64,000 nt of DNA from Paulinella micropora (taxonomy: Eukaryota; Cercozoa; Imbricatea; Euglyphida). This document shows positions 34,301 through 44,300 of this stretch, piece by piece. Position 1 is the stretch's first letter. Every line of letters starts with the position of its first letter. The notes under the pieces were generated by a model that had not been told where the DNA came from, ran no database searches, and saw only the letters and a program-made list of their open reading frames with translations. The DNA lies in NCBI GenBank assembly GCA_009731375.1, contig BJOX01000236.1, positions 549,727 to 613,726 on the forward strand. The letters run 5' to 3'. A program made the position numbers and the translations under genes.

Positions 34301-37300
34301 GAACTGTTCCTTCCAGTCAGGTAACATAAGAACTCGACCTCCCTGCCTTGGGTCTTTAGCGATCTCATCCTTGAGCTCCGCTATCACTCTCGTGACTTCC
34401 TCCGGCCATGGGTCGTCCCCGACCCCTTGCTTCAGGAATTTCCTGACCACCGCTACTCTTTCCGCAAACCCCGGAATGAATTCACCATAATACTGAGCCA
34501 GCGATATAAAGGAATGTAAGTCCGTCCGAGTCTTTGGCATCGGCATAGACGCTACATAGTTCCTCTTTTCATATGCAATCGCACACCGACCCTCTGAGAT
34601 CTCATATCCCAGGTACTGTATCTTTCTTTGTGCGAAGTCACATTTCTGTGCATTCAAGCGCAATCCAAACGCGCTTATACGTCGCAAGACGTCCTGCACG
34701 TGTTCCACGTGTTTCTCCATACTCTCTGAATAAATGATAATATCATCTATGTAACAGAAAGCATAATCCTCCGTCGACCCAAGACGAACCACCGTCGCCT
34801 CATCGTCGTACTCCTTCCCCAGCATCTTAGTCATAGCATGCTGAAATAGACCCGGAGAGCACTTAAGACCCATCGGTAATACCTTCCACACGTATGTAGT
34901 CATTCCGACCATAAACGCTGTGAGATACCGACATGACTCATTAAGAGGGATTTGCCAAAACCCGCTCTTAAGATCAAGCGTAGTATACACCTTCGCATGC
35001 TTGAGCCGGTTGATCCCCTTCCTGAGATCCGGTACCGGTGTCTCGATCTGCTTCAGAATCTTATTGATCCTATAGTAATTGATACACATACGTAAGGACC
35101 CATCCGGCTTGGGCGCCATACGCACAGGTGAAGACACCTCCGATAAGCGTGCCTCAATGATGTCCTTCTCCAAAAGCTCCTGAGTGATTTCCCGAGCCAT
35201 CCGATCCTCGTGATAGCTCATACGTGACGGTCTCCTGTGACCCACCACGTCTTCACCCAGCTTCCGTCCAAAGTTAGCCTCGTAACCCCGAACAGAGCCC
35301 GCCTCAAGAGGCCCAAATACCTCCATATTATTCTCCAAGATACCCTTGAGGGCATCTCGCTCCTTCATAGTACCTTCCCAAGTACTATATTTCTCCGCAA
35401 TAGCCTTTTCCGCGGCTATCCTAGCCTCCTCAATCTCCTTATGAGAGGCCTTACGTGATAACTGCGCCACATCCTCCATCGGAATAGGCCGCTCATCCTC
35501 ACGTACCATCGTCCCATGGTACCTAGTTTCCTCCTTGCCTCTCCACTGGGCAAGCTGTGCCACATGATCTATGATAATGGCATATTGCATTGCATGCGTG
35601 CGGTGATATATACCCGATATCCAAGAGAAGGCTTGCTTTCTCGCATCCGCCATCTCACGTTGCATTAACATGGCCCCATAAGCCAACGCCTTCTCCTTCG
35701 TCCCCAATCGTAAAGCCAAGACCAGCTTATGGCCTCTATGTGGGATCGGGACCGGGTCATCAATAAGATGATCCTCTATATCCTGCCACCACATTTCCGT
35801 CCGAGTTCCCACTGGGATGACTATAGTGAAATCATCCACCGATAGCCTGTTTTTCAAGACCTCCTTAATGGCCTTGACTCCCTTAGGGAAAAACAAATTA
35901 TCATCCCAGTGACTCTTCAAGAAGGCTTCTACGATCGGCTTAGGCTGCTTGACCGGCAGCTTATGTTGGGTAACATTCCAAACCACATGAGACGTCGTGG
36001 TCGAATGCACATCTATATAGACATGCTGATCACCGGCATCCTCCATGCCCGCAATCGTACCCCGCAACAATTCCGCTTTTGCTGCGTAGAGGTGTTCCAA
36101 CCTCGCGTCTATCGCGGCCACTACCGCCTCATCCTTTGCGGAATCCCTACAGTCCACGTTCACGACCCTCACGTCGCGTGGGTCCCTGTAGGCCCAGCCA
36201 AAGGTTGTGGTCATGACATATTCCGTCTCCTGTATCTTGTCGTCAGAATTGTCAGCAACCACACTTGCTTCCCCAGAGTCCCCCGACTCTACTGTGCATA
36301 CATGGAAGAACGAGGCTGTTACAGGCTCCTGAATGTGGGGTGTGACCGAAGGCTCCGTGCCCTCGGACACCACCTTTGTCCACCCCCAGTCAGCGCGCAT
36401 GACTGGTGAGACACTCACATCCAAATCGTGCGCTACCGCACATTGGCCTTCCCGCCGTAAAGGTTCATACGGTACTACCTCGTACCGCGGAGCCACCTCG
36501 GATCCACCGTACTGCACCACGTTCAGATCCGTATAAATCCGAGCGTGCATTCGTCTGAGGTTCCGCAGCCCCAACAGGAGACCACCAGCAAAGGCTGGGA
36601 CGACCCAAAACCGATGAGAGAAAGACTTCCCGTCTTTCAAAAGGAACGTAAGCATGACTGACCCTGAGACCCCGGTCATGCCTCCCACTCCCTTGATCCT
36701 CAACCGACACGGCCGAAACCCGTGTCTAAACCATGGTTCCCTGCTCCATAGTTCAATAAATTCCTTCCCGAGTACATTCAGAGATGCCATTGTATCATTG
36801 CCCACAATGCATTCCTGCTGTACATCCTCAATAAAAATTTTAGTGAATAATAAAGGCAATTCAGCTTTCCCCGGGCCACACCCGTCCGCTGAAAGTGCTT
36901 CATAACCACCAAAATATTTACTATCAAGCGCCTCCGACGCTAACTCCACATTAAGGTCCGTGCCTTTATTCATCACCGGACATAGAGTGTCCCTGTGACT
37001 ATCAAGGTCCTCAACCTGCTCATTCTGTCCATCCTGGCCTTCCAAGGCCACCGCGTCCGTAGCTTCCTGGACTCCCCGCGTTACCACGCGTGTCCTATCA
37101 TCAAATCGCAGGTCATGAGTAACCATGTCGCCTCCGTGGCCGACAGGCAACTCACCCGACTTATTCTCCCTCCCGACCTCCGAGTCAGGCGCTGGGATTG
37201 CCTCCTGGGATCCCTGGCCCCGCACTTGCATTAATGCTTTGCCCTGCACATTCACCAACATGTCCACTAGCGTTATACCAAACGCCATACCCTGGACTTG

Positions 37301-40300
37301 TTGCTGCGGAGGCATCTGCCCTCCGACGGTCCCCTGACCGCCTCCCATCGGCATACCAGGAGCAGGCAAGATTGGTGCTGGAGGGATGTAAGACTGTCCC
37401 CCATAAGCAACCACCTGCTGCTGTGGCTGCCCTTGGTAGAACTGCTGCTGCATCGGCTGCCCGTAGCCTACTGGTAACTGCTGCCCCGGAGCTGGACCCG
37501 CATAGTAAGCACCTGCTCCCGCCTGCTGCATATGCGATGAGGGAAAAGTTCCCGCACCCCCCCCATACACATTTGCATTAGGAAAAAGGGAACTACCCTG
37601 ATTGCCGCCCCACTGCGGGCTCCGATTTGAGTTGGGACGTTCCCGTGAATCTGAACGCCCTCCCCGACGTCGCGGTGGAGATCGATCTCGGCTCCGCTCC
37701 GGTGACCTATCTCGATTCCGTGAATCGCGTCGTCCTCGGTCGTATCCGCCACGAACATGCCCTCCTCGATCGTATCCTCGTCGATCTCGGGCTTCATCCC
37801 TCTCGTCGTAATGACGACCGCCCGATACATGAGTGACCTCACGATCACTACGACGATCTCTTGACCTTGAACGACTACGTCGGTTGTCAAGGTGCCCTCG
37901 ATCCGACCGATCGCTCGAACTAGACGACGAGCTCGACGAAGAACTAGCAGCCGACCTTGCTGAGGACGCATCCGATGACCCCCGTAAATTCCATGAGGGG
38001 TCCACGGATTCATTCCCGTGCCTGCCCGGGATATCTCTTCCCATAGACGCCGGTGCGTCGCCGCCATCTGAAGTGAGAGGGTTCCATACCCTGAACTTTT
38101 CCCATTCACCCTTCAAATAAGGTGCCTCACCAGGATCCGTCCATCCCTTCTGATCGTATGCCTTCCGATCACGATCCTGAAGGTTCTTGAGCTCCTGCGA
38201 ATACTTATTCGTATTCAACAAGCCATGGAAGGGACCCACTGGATAGTCGTAGCGTACCTTCCTCAAGACTTCCTTCTGCACCGAGTCATCCCAGCCTTCA
38301 GGATGAAAATTCTGGCAATTGCTCTTGCACATGGCTCCCGATTTGAGCCACAAGGCTCCCGCCTTCTTCATGCACAACGGCCTATGCACCCTGGGGTTGT
38401 AGTATGACCTCTGGAACCGTTGACGACCTTGCCCCGGCCCCCCTTGGGGTCTCTGACCATAGAACTGAGGTCCCCTGCGCGAGTACCCCTGGCCCCAATA
38501 AACTTCATCCCCGGGCTCGAATGGTCCCGCACCATCCCCTCCCCCCTGGTTCTGATTACCTTGAGTGGGAGTCCCTGACCTCGGACCCGACCACTTCCAC
38601 TCATCGATGATGGTTTTCTGGACTCGACGCATGACTTTCCCCAACACGTCTTCATCCACGTTCCATATCTCCGGACTGGCCTCAGGGGTAGACTGTCCAG
38701 TACCCTTGAGGAGGTATTCCCATACCTCTGTGTCCGTCTGAATCTCTTTCGCCATCTTAATAAAGACTTGATTGTTCAGATCGAACAATGCCACAGCCGT
38801 CAATTTGAAGGCTTCTGCAGGTGTGAGCATAATCACCATGTCCATTATCCTCTGGAACATGTAGTGGAGTACAGGCTTCTTATTCACCATCCACTTGACC
38901 TCCGCCTGCAGCTGACTGACCTCCTGTGACTTAGAGGCAAAAACATGGTAGCCCATCTTCTCTGCGAGCATCAGACCAATACTATCGACACACATGGCGT
39001 CGAACCGAGTAGACTGCAGCTTTCCCCAAAAAGCTGCCCACACCTCGCTTTGCATAAGCCATTCGTTGTCCACCGATGACTGACAACGAAAGAACCTATC
39101 AGCCACTATGGCCACATCCTCAGGCGTATAAATGTTAGCTGAACGACAGACCCGACGTACCTCTGTCAGCCACATACGAAGCTCAGAGATATGCCTAGGA
39201 ATTGCAACCTTCTGATTGTCCAGAGCAAAAGCCTTCTGGTCACCCAGAAGGCGGTCCACATCCTTCTGGTGACGTTCAATAGTACGACGTCGTTCCTCGT
39301 CGTTCTTTTCCATCTTACGGTTCCATGACGAAACCGCAAGCTTTCGTCGTTCTGCCTGGCCATCCCAAGCCACAGCAAAATGATAAAAAGCTTTGGCCAT
39401 ATAAACGATGGCATCCACTACCAGCAATCGTTCCAACGTGACGAGATTTTCAGACGATCCCGCTGTAGCCCAAGTGGGCTTTGTCCCTGAGACTGCCTTG
39501 TCCCAGAAGCCATCCATTGCGTCGAAAATGGGCGTGAACACGTCGTCTATTGAGAGCACTTTAGCCCCAACACCACTCTTGGGCCGAAAAATAAAGTTGC
39601 CCATTGCGTGCACAGTGGGTGACACTCTGGCCCAAACCTGACTGTGAAACTGAGCAAACTTTTGCACTTCAGTCCATCTTGGATGCCCTTGATCCAAGAC
39701 ATCCCAAGACGGCCAACAGCCAACCAAGTCGTACACAGGCTGTCCGTGACGTTTGACAAAGTCACGAGAAAGGTCTCCAGCCATGGCAGTGGTGCCCCAG
39801 GCTTCAGCTTGGACTTGTCCCAACCTCGCTATATTGAGATCGACCATTCCCTCCGTTGATGCCATCAATCTGGACGCATCCAGCCTCTCAGGCGTCCAGT
39901 AGTGGGTCCCCATGCCCACAGCTTCTGCAATCTGAACCACCATCTCTGCTGCCACCATAACATTGGCCACTGTGGTGCGTCCGATCACAAGTGTGTCCCA
40001 CACGTTCCTCGTCGAACCAGGCGAGATAGCATTAATGCATTGTCTGACCGTCTGCAATGCCTTTGTGGACGGTAACTGGTCCGCCCAACTATCACCTGTG
40101 AGACGAAACTGCCACATCGTCTTCAAATCGTCTTCCAGACGAGCAGAGATGAAGTGCAAAGAGGGAGGTGTTCCCCCTGTTGTCGACGAACTCGACGCTG
40201 TGAGGGCTCCTGCCCCCATAAAACGTGTACCAAGAGAGGAAGGTACCAAAGACCCACCCCCCCTAGTATACGCTGGTGTAGAATAAGGGCTGCTTGCTGT

Positions 40301-40411
40301 CAACATCCTCCTCCTATTCTCACGTGGTAACATATCGAAATGAGAAAGAGAAGAGAGATGTGAGAAAGCAACAAATGACACACACAGCACACACACACAA
40401 CTGCTCCACAC
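31301..40411 (-). CDS. gag-pol: R3 Gag-Pol polyprotein
   Basis: One open frame of 3036 codons, much longer than typical Ty3/Gypsy Gag-Pol. The N-terminal Gag-like region (about 1-680) is helical. A CCCH-like cluster (C-x14-C-x3-C-x3-H, about 680-705) follows. An RS domain (about 815-930) has runs of Ser then RSRSRDRR, RSPERSRDRSPP and similar. A Gln/Pro/Gly/Tyr-rich segment spans about 945-1040. The retropepsin-like domain has IVGNDTMASLNVLG near 1203 and GLLLGLRNL. A domain of unknown function (about 1495-1620) is shared with R1 and R2. RT has YIDD near 1885, RNase H has LDTDASS near 2040, and the integrase HHCC region is near 2420-2465. The integrase catalytic set ends in SDRGTSF...KIER with 35 residues between Asp and Glu (near 2552-2588). 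WHGPFKI lies near 2732. The tail ends in an AT-hook-like GRGRPRK. The start at 40411 may be later (for example at MLPREN). Confidence 0.96.
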   Translation of the reverse strand: MWSSCVCVLCVSFVAFSHLSSLSHFDMLPRENRRRMLTASSPYSTPAYTRGGGSLVPSSLGTRFMGAGALTASSSSTTGGTPPSLHFISARLEDDLKTMWQFRLTGDSWADQLPSTKALQTVRQCINAISPGSTRNVWDTLVIGRTTVANVMVAAEMVVQIAEAVGMGTHYWTPERLDASRLMASTEGMVDLNIARLGQVQAEAWGTTAMAGDLSRDFVKRHGQPVYDLVGCWPSWDVLDQGHPRWTEVQKFAQFHSQVWARVSPTVHAMGNFIFRPKSGVGAKVLSIDDVFTPIFDAMDGFWDKAVSGTKPTWATAGSSENLVTLERLLVVDAIVYMAKAFYHFAVAWDGQAERRKLAVSSWNRKMEKNDEERRRTIERHQKDVDRLLGDQKAFALDNQKVAIPRHISELRMWLTEVRRVCRSANIYTPEDVAIVADRFFRCQSSVDNEWLMQSEVWAAFWGKLQSTRFDAMCVDSIGLMLAEKMGYHVFASKSQEVSQLQAEVKWMVNKKPVLHYMFQRIMDMVIMLTPAEAFKLTAVALFDLNNQVFIKMAKEIQTDTEVWEYLLKGTGQSTPEASPEIWNVDEDVLGKVMRRVQKTIIDEWKWSGPRSGTPTQGNQNQGGGDGAGPFEPGDEVYWGQGYSRRGPQFYGQRPQGGPGQGRQRFQRSYYNPRVHRPLCMKKAGALWLKSGAMCKSNCQNFHPEGWDDSVQKEVLRKVRYDYPVGPFHGLLNTNKYSQELKNLQDRDRKAYDQKGWTDPGEAPYLKGEWEKFRVWNPLTSDGGDAPASMGRDIPGRHGNESVDPSWNLRGSSDASSARSAASSSSSSSSSSSDRSDRGHLDNRRSRSRSRDRRSDREVTHVSGGRHYDERDEARDRRGYDRGGHVRGGYDRGRRDSRNRDRSPERSRDRSPPRRRGGRSDSRERPNSNRSPQWGGNQGSSLFPNANVYGGGAGTFPSSHMQQAGAGAYYAGPAPGQQLPVGYGQPMQQQFYQGQPQQQVVAYGGQSYIPPAPILPAPGMPMGGGQGTVGGQMPPQQQVQGMAFGITLVDMLVNVQGKALMQVRGQGSQEAIPAPDSEVGRENKSGELPVGHGGDMVTHDLRFDDRTRVVTRGVQEATDAVALEGQDGQNEQVEDLDSHRDTLCPVMNKGTDLNVELASEALDSKYFGGYEALSADGCGPGKAELPLLFTKIFIEDVQQECIVGNDTMASLNVLGKEFIELWSREPWFRHGFRPCRLRIKGVGGMTGVSGSVMLTFLLKDGKSFSHRFWVVPAFAGGLLLGLRNLRRMHARIYTDLNVVQYGGSEVAPRYEVVPYEPLRREGQCAVAHDLDVSVSPVMRADWGWTKVVSEGTEPSVTPHIQEPVTASFFHVCTVESGDSGEASVVADNSDDKIQETEYVMTTTFGWAYRDPRDVRVVNVDCRDSAKDEAVVAAIDARLEHLYAAKAELLRGTIAGMEDAGDQHVYIDVHSTTTSHVVWNVTQHKLPVKQPKPIVEAFLKSHWDDNLFFPKGVKAIKEVLKNRLSVDDFTIVIPVGTRTEMWWQDIEDHLIDDPVPIPHRGHKLVLALRLGTKEKALAYGAMLMQREMADARKQAFSWISGIYHRTHAMQYAIIIDHVAQLAQWRGKEETRYHGTMVREDERPIPMEDVAQLSRKASHKEIEEARIAAEKAIAEKYSTWEGTMKERDALKGILENNMEVFGPLEAGSVRGYEANFGRKLGEDVVGHRRPSRMSYHEDRMAREITQELLEKDIIEARLSEVSSPVRMAPKPDGSLRMCINYYRINKILKQIETPVPDLRKGINRLKHAKVYTTLDLKSGFWQIPLNESCRYLTAFMVGMTTYVWKVLPMGLKCSPGLFQHAMTKMLGKEYDDEATVVRLGSTEDYAFCYIDDIIIYSESMEKHVEHVQDVLRRISAFGLRLNAQKCDFAQRKIQYLGYEISEGRCAIAYEKRNYVASMPMPKTRTDLHSFISLAQYYGEFIPGFAERVAVVRKFLKQGVGDDPWPEEVTRVIAELKDEIAKDPRQGGRVLMLPDWKEQFVLDTDASSYAVGAVLQQMDKSIGQLRPVMFISRQLIPAEKEYCTRQREALAIVWAFQRLREYLWGTPNILVRTDHHNLLWLMSGDHTGRLARWQLELAEYDFTIHYIKGKRNVVPDFCSRYEDKSGQKDKAVDDLQRRNTVKEVRMAQFEFRTPGAVFAIMGHDVDLHDWEEQGAEDTKLPSGLWYHPFTHNNNQRDTRSEEVSALEAVEVAARDKCACCYSPIAREACEDILWAEARTADRKEGEDVMEGRQGAFNAVLLPKGPMCLNLEDEEKVKEEHLFQLPEAHPEKVRFQLETDTAVRLASVETFRTFTKESTEYKELREHLLNPQARPEDIDIRKLKRCLVLKDGLLWYMGKDGVYTNEEDRWLLWVPQELRTSLLIAAHHCPMQSHPGVERMTWSLRRRFWWNNLGERVKEFVKGCPHCQMAKLPYRPKMGLKGEYDITLDIFDTLHIDHVGPFPEAGTEKFKYLLTVIDRTSNYVITVPVTDVTAEVTAAALIDQVFGRIGIPRRIISDRGTSFANEVSQRIAKFFGFDWQYVTAFNPMANGKIERVHRTLKAALKTYCKNSQLNWVYVVPMFTFAVNNLASASLGGHARGVSPHQVVYGRALNTPTELLFPPDKWEPCELLGVRLRAIAEARSAIEKCRETLREVQREQEMGKYSHVEYKEGDTVLLYVPTVPKGVSIKFYNKWHGPFKIVRQTGAYNYKIAPTGARGREQIVHVRRLAKFSPYLLEDENEEQALRRIAPAFRQPPALLTRKEREEALRKQQKEEKAEARNAGQQDRSASDVKVDVKDGREIPKSSEMSDRKGTVWKKPWIAGKEVAKIDWQVDKFYLCRPHEDTVMDKDFDYFFLMQVTYVQPRTRVRAALGLAPTMHFWRSKSVIDMTRERIFAPVFRDGKDLEQWDASIEKDDEDFTPWTVQMMPRVVLDMPFELTEERRIPLRIWDEVQSAGISFLLIGAPRCEKEVAAKKRRAKETQSEAVEHRGRGRPRKQVKT

Positions 40412-40685
40412 ACAGCTTATGAGTTATGCTGGTGACACCTGTTTCCTCCAACCGAATACAAAACAAATGTGCGTGCTCCTACACCTCACACACAATCTGT
40501 TTCTATCCCTCTCCCCCTAAGGAGAGCTCAACTGTCTAAAGCAAAACTTGAAAAAGGTCAACACCCTTTTCTGTCGGAAATTCCGAGGTGTCAAAACCTC
40601 AAGAAAAACAAGGCAAGAAAAACGTGAGAACTTGAGCTTTTCGTGAACCTCACGAAAAGCAAAAGCAAAACCCCGTTCAATTTTT
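40412..40685 (-). other. R3 leader
   Basis: Untranslated leader of about 275 nt. It contains a perfect hairpin near 40638-40662 (GCTTTTCGTGA...TCACGAAAAGC). Confidence 0.6.
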
Positions 40686-40698
40686 GTTAGTGGCTCCA
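40686..40698 (-). other. R3 primer-binding site
   Basis: Minus strand TGGAGCCACTAAC, two bases after the 5' LTR. Confidence 0.75.
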
Positions 40699-40700
40699 GA

Positions 40701-40830
40701 TGTAACCGGAACAGCTACTCTGACACTTAGTCGTACCTCAACTGGAGAGGGGCAGACCAAGCATAAGAGTCAAGTAACGACAAGCCGGACAACACTTGAT
40801 GCCACTATGTAATGTACGGGCCGGCCGACA
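40701..40830 (-). repeat. R3 5' LTR
   Basis: 130 bp, identical to 30877-31006. Confidence 0.96.
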
Positions 40831-41261
40831 TAATACTAAGTAATATTTTCGGAAGAGTCACACTTTGTGTACATGTTCTATATAGTTGTGTGCACGTGCA
40901 TGCTGTCGACAGCTCGAATTATATAATTAGCTATATAGGCTTGGACCTGCCAACGTACTGCAATGGGGGGGGGGGGGATATCTGTAATGTATTAAAATTT
41001 TCTGTTTTACCCGGGGTAAACGTGAAAAAATGTCATGAAAGCAGTTTCAGCCATCGAAAAACAGTGCAGCCTTGCAATTTTGGCTCGAGCAGGTGATTTT
41101 TATGACATATTTTCCGGAACGGACCGTTGCGGACGTCGTCAAACACACTACAAGTACCGGTGCAAACGAGGAGGAAAGTCTTGAACCGGTCCGGAGGCAC
41201 GAAAACGTTCAGGCAAAATTAAAACAATGAAACAAAATGATCAATTTAATGAAAAACGTAC
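40831..41261. other. Spacer between R3 and cassette A
   Basis: Unique sequence with a poly-G run at about 40965-40977. No gene seen. Confidence 0.5.
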
Positions 41262-41310
41262 TTTCGAAAAATATGGCATATTTCGAAAACAGTGCCCGAA
41301 TCCAAGTGCA

Positions 41311-44300
41311 TTACTGGGTAGAAGCGGGAAGAGGGGCAGCGGCATGCATCATCATGACATGCCAACCGTTGTGGCAATCTTCGGAGCAGAAGGAACCCTC
41401 CGCACGCAAGCCATCATCCTTGTCGCAATCGCCTTCCTCTAGGCCGCAGGTGTACTCGCATTGATCGTACTCATCACTGCCATCTTTCAGCTTGGCGCCG
41501 GTCTTCCACCATCCTTTGTGCACCGTGCTGTTGCATTTCTGGCAAGCGGTACTGTCAAACTCCCGCACGTTAAACGTGGCCTCGCACACGCAGCATGTGG
41601 CGTGGACAGAAGACTTGTTTCCTCCAATGTAACCTTGCTTTTCAAGCTTCTGGTCGACCCTCCCGTCGTCATCGTCTTCCGTCTCTTCTGCTTTTTCCTC
41701 TACCTTGTCCTCAGGGAGCTCTCCTTCCACAGCTGCTTTGGGCGGCCTGCCCTTTTTGGAACCGGCCTCCAGAAACTTGCGGACGCTATCCTTGGCGTTT
41801 TGAACCTGACCAGCATCGATGCCCAAGCCGGTGACGACCAGGTTGGCCTGAAGGGCGCCGATGACCTCCGAGCCAGAGCCCATGCAAGCAACCAACACCT
41901 TGCTCTGCGGGGGAAGAACATCAGAAAGGATTTGTCTGGACAACTCCGTGGGTTTTTCAAAAGCGTTGGCTCGTTCGTCCGGCCTCCCAGTGACTTTCTG
42001 TTTTTTCGTTGGGACCGCAACAGAGTAAACGTTGTGACGATCAAGCGGGTTCCTGGAGAGATTGAGCTGAAATGCACTCTGGGCCGGGTAGAACGCCACC
42101 ATGACGCACTCCACTGCCTTGATCCACTTCTGGACGTGTCCCTGGTAGTTGTGCTTGTCTTTGTACCAGAACACAGGCTCGATTGTGGTGTAACCACACT
42201 GCTGCAAAGCTTCCACCAAGAGGTTGTACTGGACAGATGGTGATGGAAAACGACGGCGCGCTTGTTAGCATTGCCGACAACACCGAACTGGTTCAGCAAT
42301 TTGATGACCCTTTCCTTGTTGATTTCAGTAGTGTCAGTAACAAGGTCGGACATGTTGTAAGGAAGGTCAGCGTAAAGCAGGTCTGGATCAAACAAGACAC
42401 AAACACAAGGAATGAGGAAAACCAAAAAAGAAAAATATGGCATATTTTCAATTGATGGAAAAGTAAGGGAGACCAAAATTGCCATGCACTAGATCAGCGT
42501 TCTGCGCCATGTTGAACATGTCTTGGACGAGAATCGTAGCGTTGCCGAAATGGATCTGCTGATTTTCAGAGTTGGTTGCCTGTCAAAAAAAAAAAGACAT
42601 ATTTTAAAACAAAGTCTTCAAGAGCATGCAACAGGAGGTCTCAGAACCTGTGGCTATTCAACTTCTTCGCCGGAGAAACGTTTGAGTGCTGCCTGGATCC
42701 AGGTCTTGACGTAAGCTTCCAGGTTGTCAGGGAGGGAGCGGTCCTTCTTTTTCTGCAGGTAGAGGATGTCCACAGTGCGAGCAAGAATTGCCCTGCCTTC
42801 ATCATTGTCAAGCTGGGGGACTTTTTCACACAAATCCTTCCACTGTTTGCCGACGTAAACACCGTCGATTTCAAAAAAAAACCCATGTTGTCAGCCAGGT
42901 CCAGGATCATGCCCTGCAGCGAGATGAGGCAGACGTACTTCTTCTGCTCCAGAAAAAGCCTCTTCATGGTTTGCTTCACTTCGCTTGGCTTGCCTTGCTG
43001 GAGGTCCTCAATCAATTCTTGCATTTCTTCCACTAGACCGGGCTTGTCCTTGCGGATGTTGTGAAGTTCGTTGATGCTTTCGATGATTGCCTGGTTCTTA
43101 GGCATGTCAGAACGAACACCACCAGGGGAAAGAAGCTTCAGCCAGCACTTCCAAAGCTCACCGGTGTTCGAAGCGACGTAAGTCCACATGGAACCGAAAG
43201 TCGGCAAGGGGATGTTGTGGGAAAGGGCGTGGTCGTCTTGTGGGAAAGGGCAACGTGAATGACCTGGAATTTCGTGTTCTGAGGTTCTTCTCTTTGAAGT
43301 TGCTGAATTGCATGGCTGGAATGAAGACCAACGATCGCCTGCAGGGGAAACTTCCCGTCCTGGATGGCTTTGCGCAGAAAGTTCTTGATTTTGGCCTGGC
43401 CCTCGACTGGCAGGCTCGTGAAGTCCATCTTGGGCCTTTCCTTTTCTACAAGCCCAGCCGAAATCCACAAAGCCTGAAATTCTTTCAAGGCTCTCTCGTC
43501 AACGAAAGGAGGGGATTCCAAAAGGGAATTGTCAGCGTCTTCCAGCCCAAGCTTTCCGGGATTGACAACTTCGCGCGGATCTCGGATCCAACCCACCCAC
43601 TGGATCTTCCTGTTTGGATCCTGGGACTTTTTAAAATTCTCGGCGAGTTGCTTGACACGCTCTAGGTCGAGCAAACGATCAGTCACTGCCCTGTGGGGTT
43701 GGGTAGCGATGGCGTCGGGAATGGCCTGCACGTTCTTGTAAGTCATGCTGGCAAGTGCTTTGGCGGCTTCCTTCATCTTCTCTCTGGTGTCTGCACAGAA
43801 CAACCAACCAAAAATATGGCATATTTTTCAACAAAAGAACAAAAGAAAAGGGGGCTGACCCTTGATGTACGCATTCTTCTCAGCTTTCTGCCTGTCAGCC
43901 TCTGAGACATTCTTGCCCGTGCCCTTTTCCCCCTTCATCCTGCGCTTCTTCTCGGGTGGTTCGGACCTTCCGGCGAAGCCTCCGGTTTGCGCTTTCCAGT
44001 TGGATCAGGTGTGGAGGCTGAAGAAAAAGACGCTTCTGGGGTGGGGCAGAAGACGACGAGGATGAAGACGGTGTCGCGGAAGTGGCAGAGGAGCTCACAA
44101 GAAAAATATTGCATATTTTTGTTTGAAGACCTTATCATCCATCTCTTTTTGAAATTGCTTGTAGTTGTTCACAGCCCCTACACCCGAGAGCAAAAACAAA
44201 AAATCATAGTGACACGAAGCCAAAAAAACAGTTCGGGCAAGCATGGCAGCCATGAACTCACAGCCCATAATTGAAACTTGTTCAAATTCGAGCAACAACT

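Larger units (their letters stand above)
30877..40830 (-). mobile_element. R3: intact Ty3/Gypsy LTR retrotransposon
   Basis: A minus-strand element of 9954 bp with 130-bp LTRs (30877-31006 and 40701-40830) that are identical base for base. The 4-bp duplication TAAT is at 30873-30876 and 40831-40834. The primer-binding site, a single uninterrupted Gag-Pol frame and the polypurine tract are all present. Identical LTRs and a 9.1-kb open frame indicate a very recent, possibly active insertion. It is related to R1 and R2 in Pol architecture but is a separate family: the LTR and Gag sequences differ. Confidence 0.96.

Noticed and set aside
41461-42243. 260-codon plus-strand frame opposite the methyltransferase exon
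   Set aside because: Antisense shadow of a well-supported coding exon; no motif of its own.
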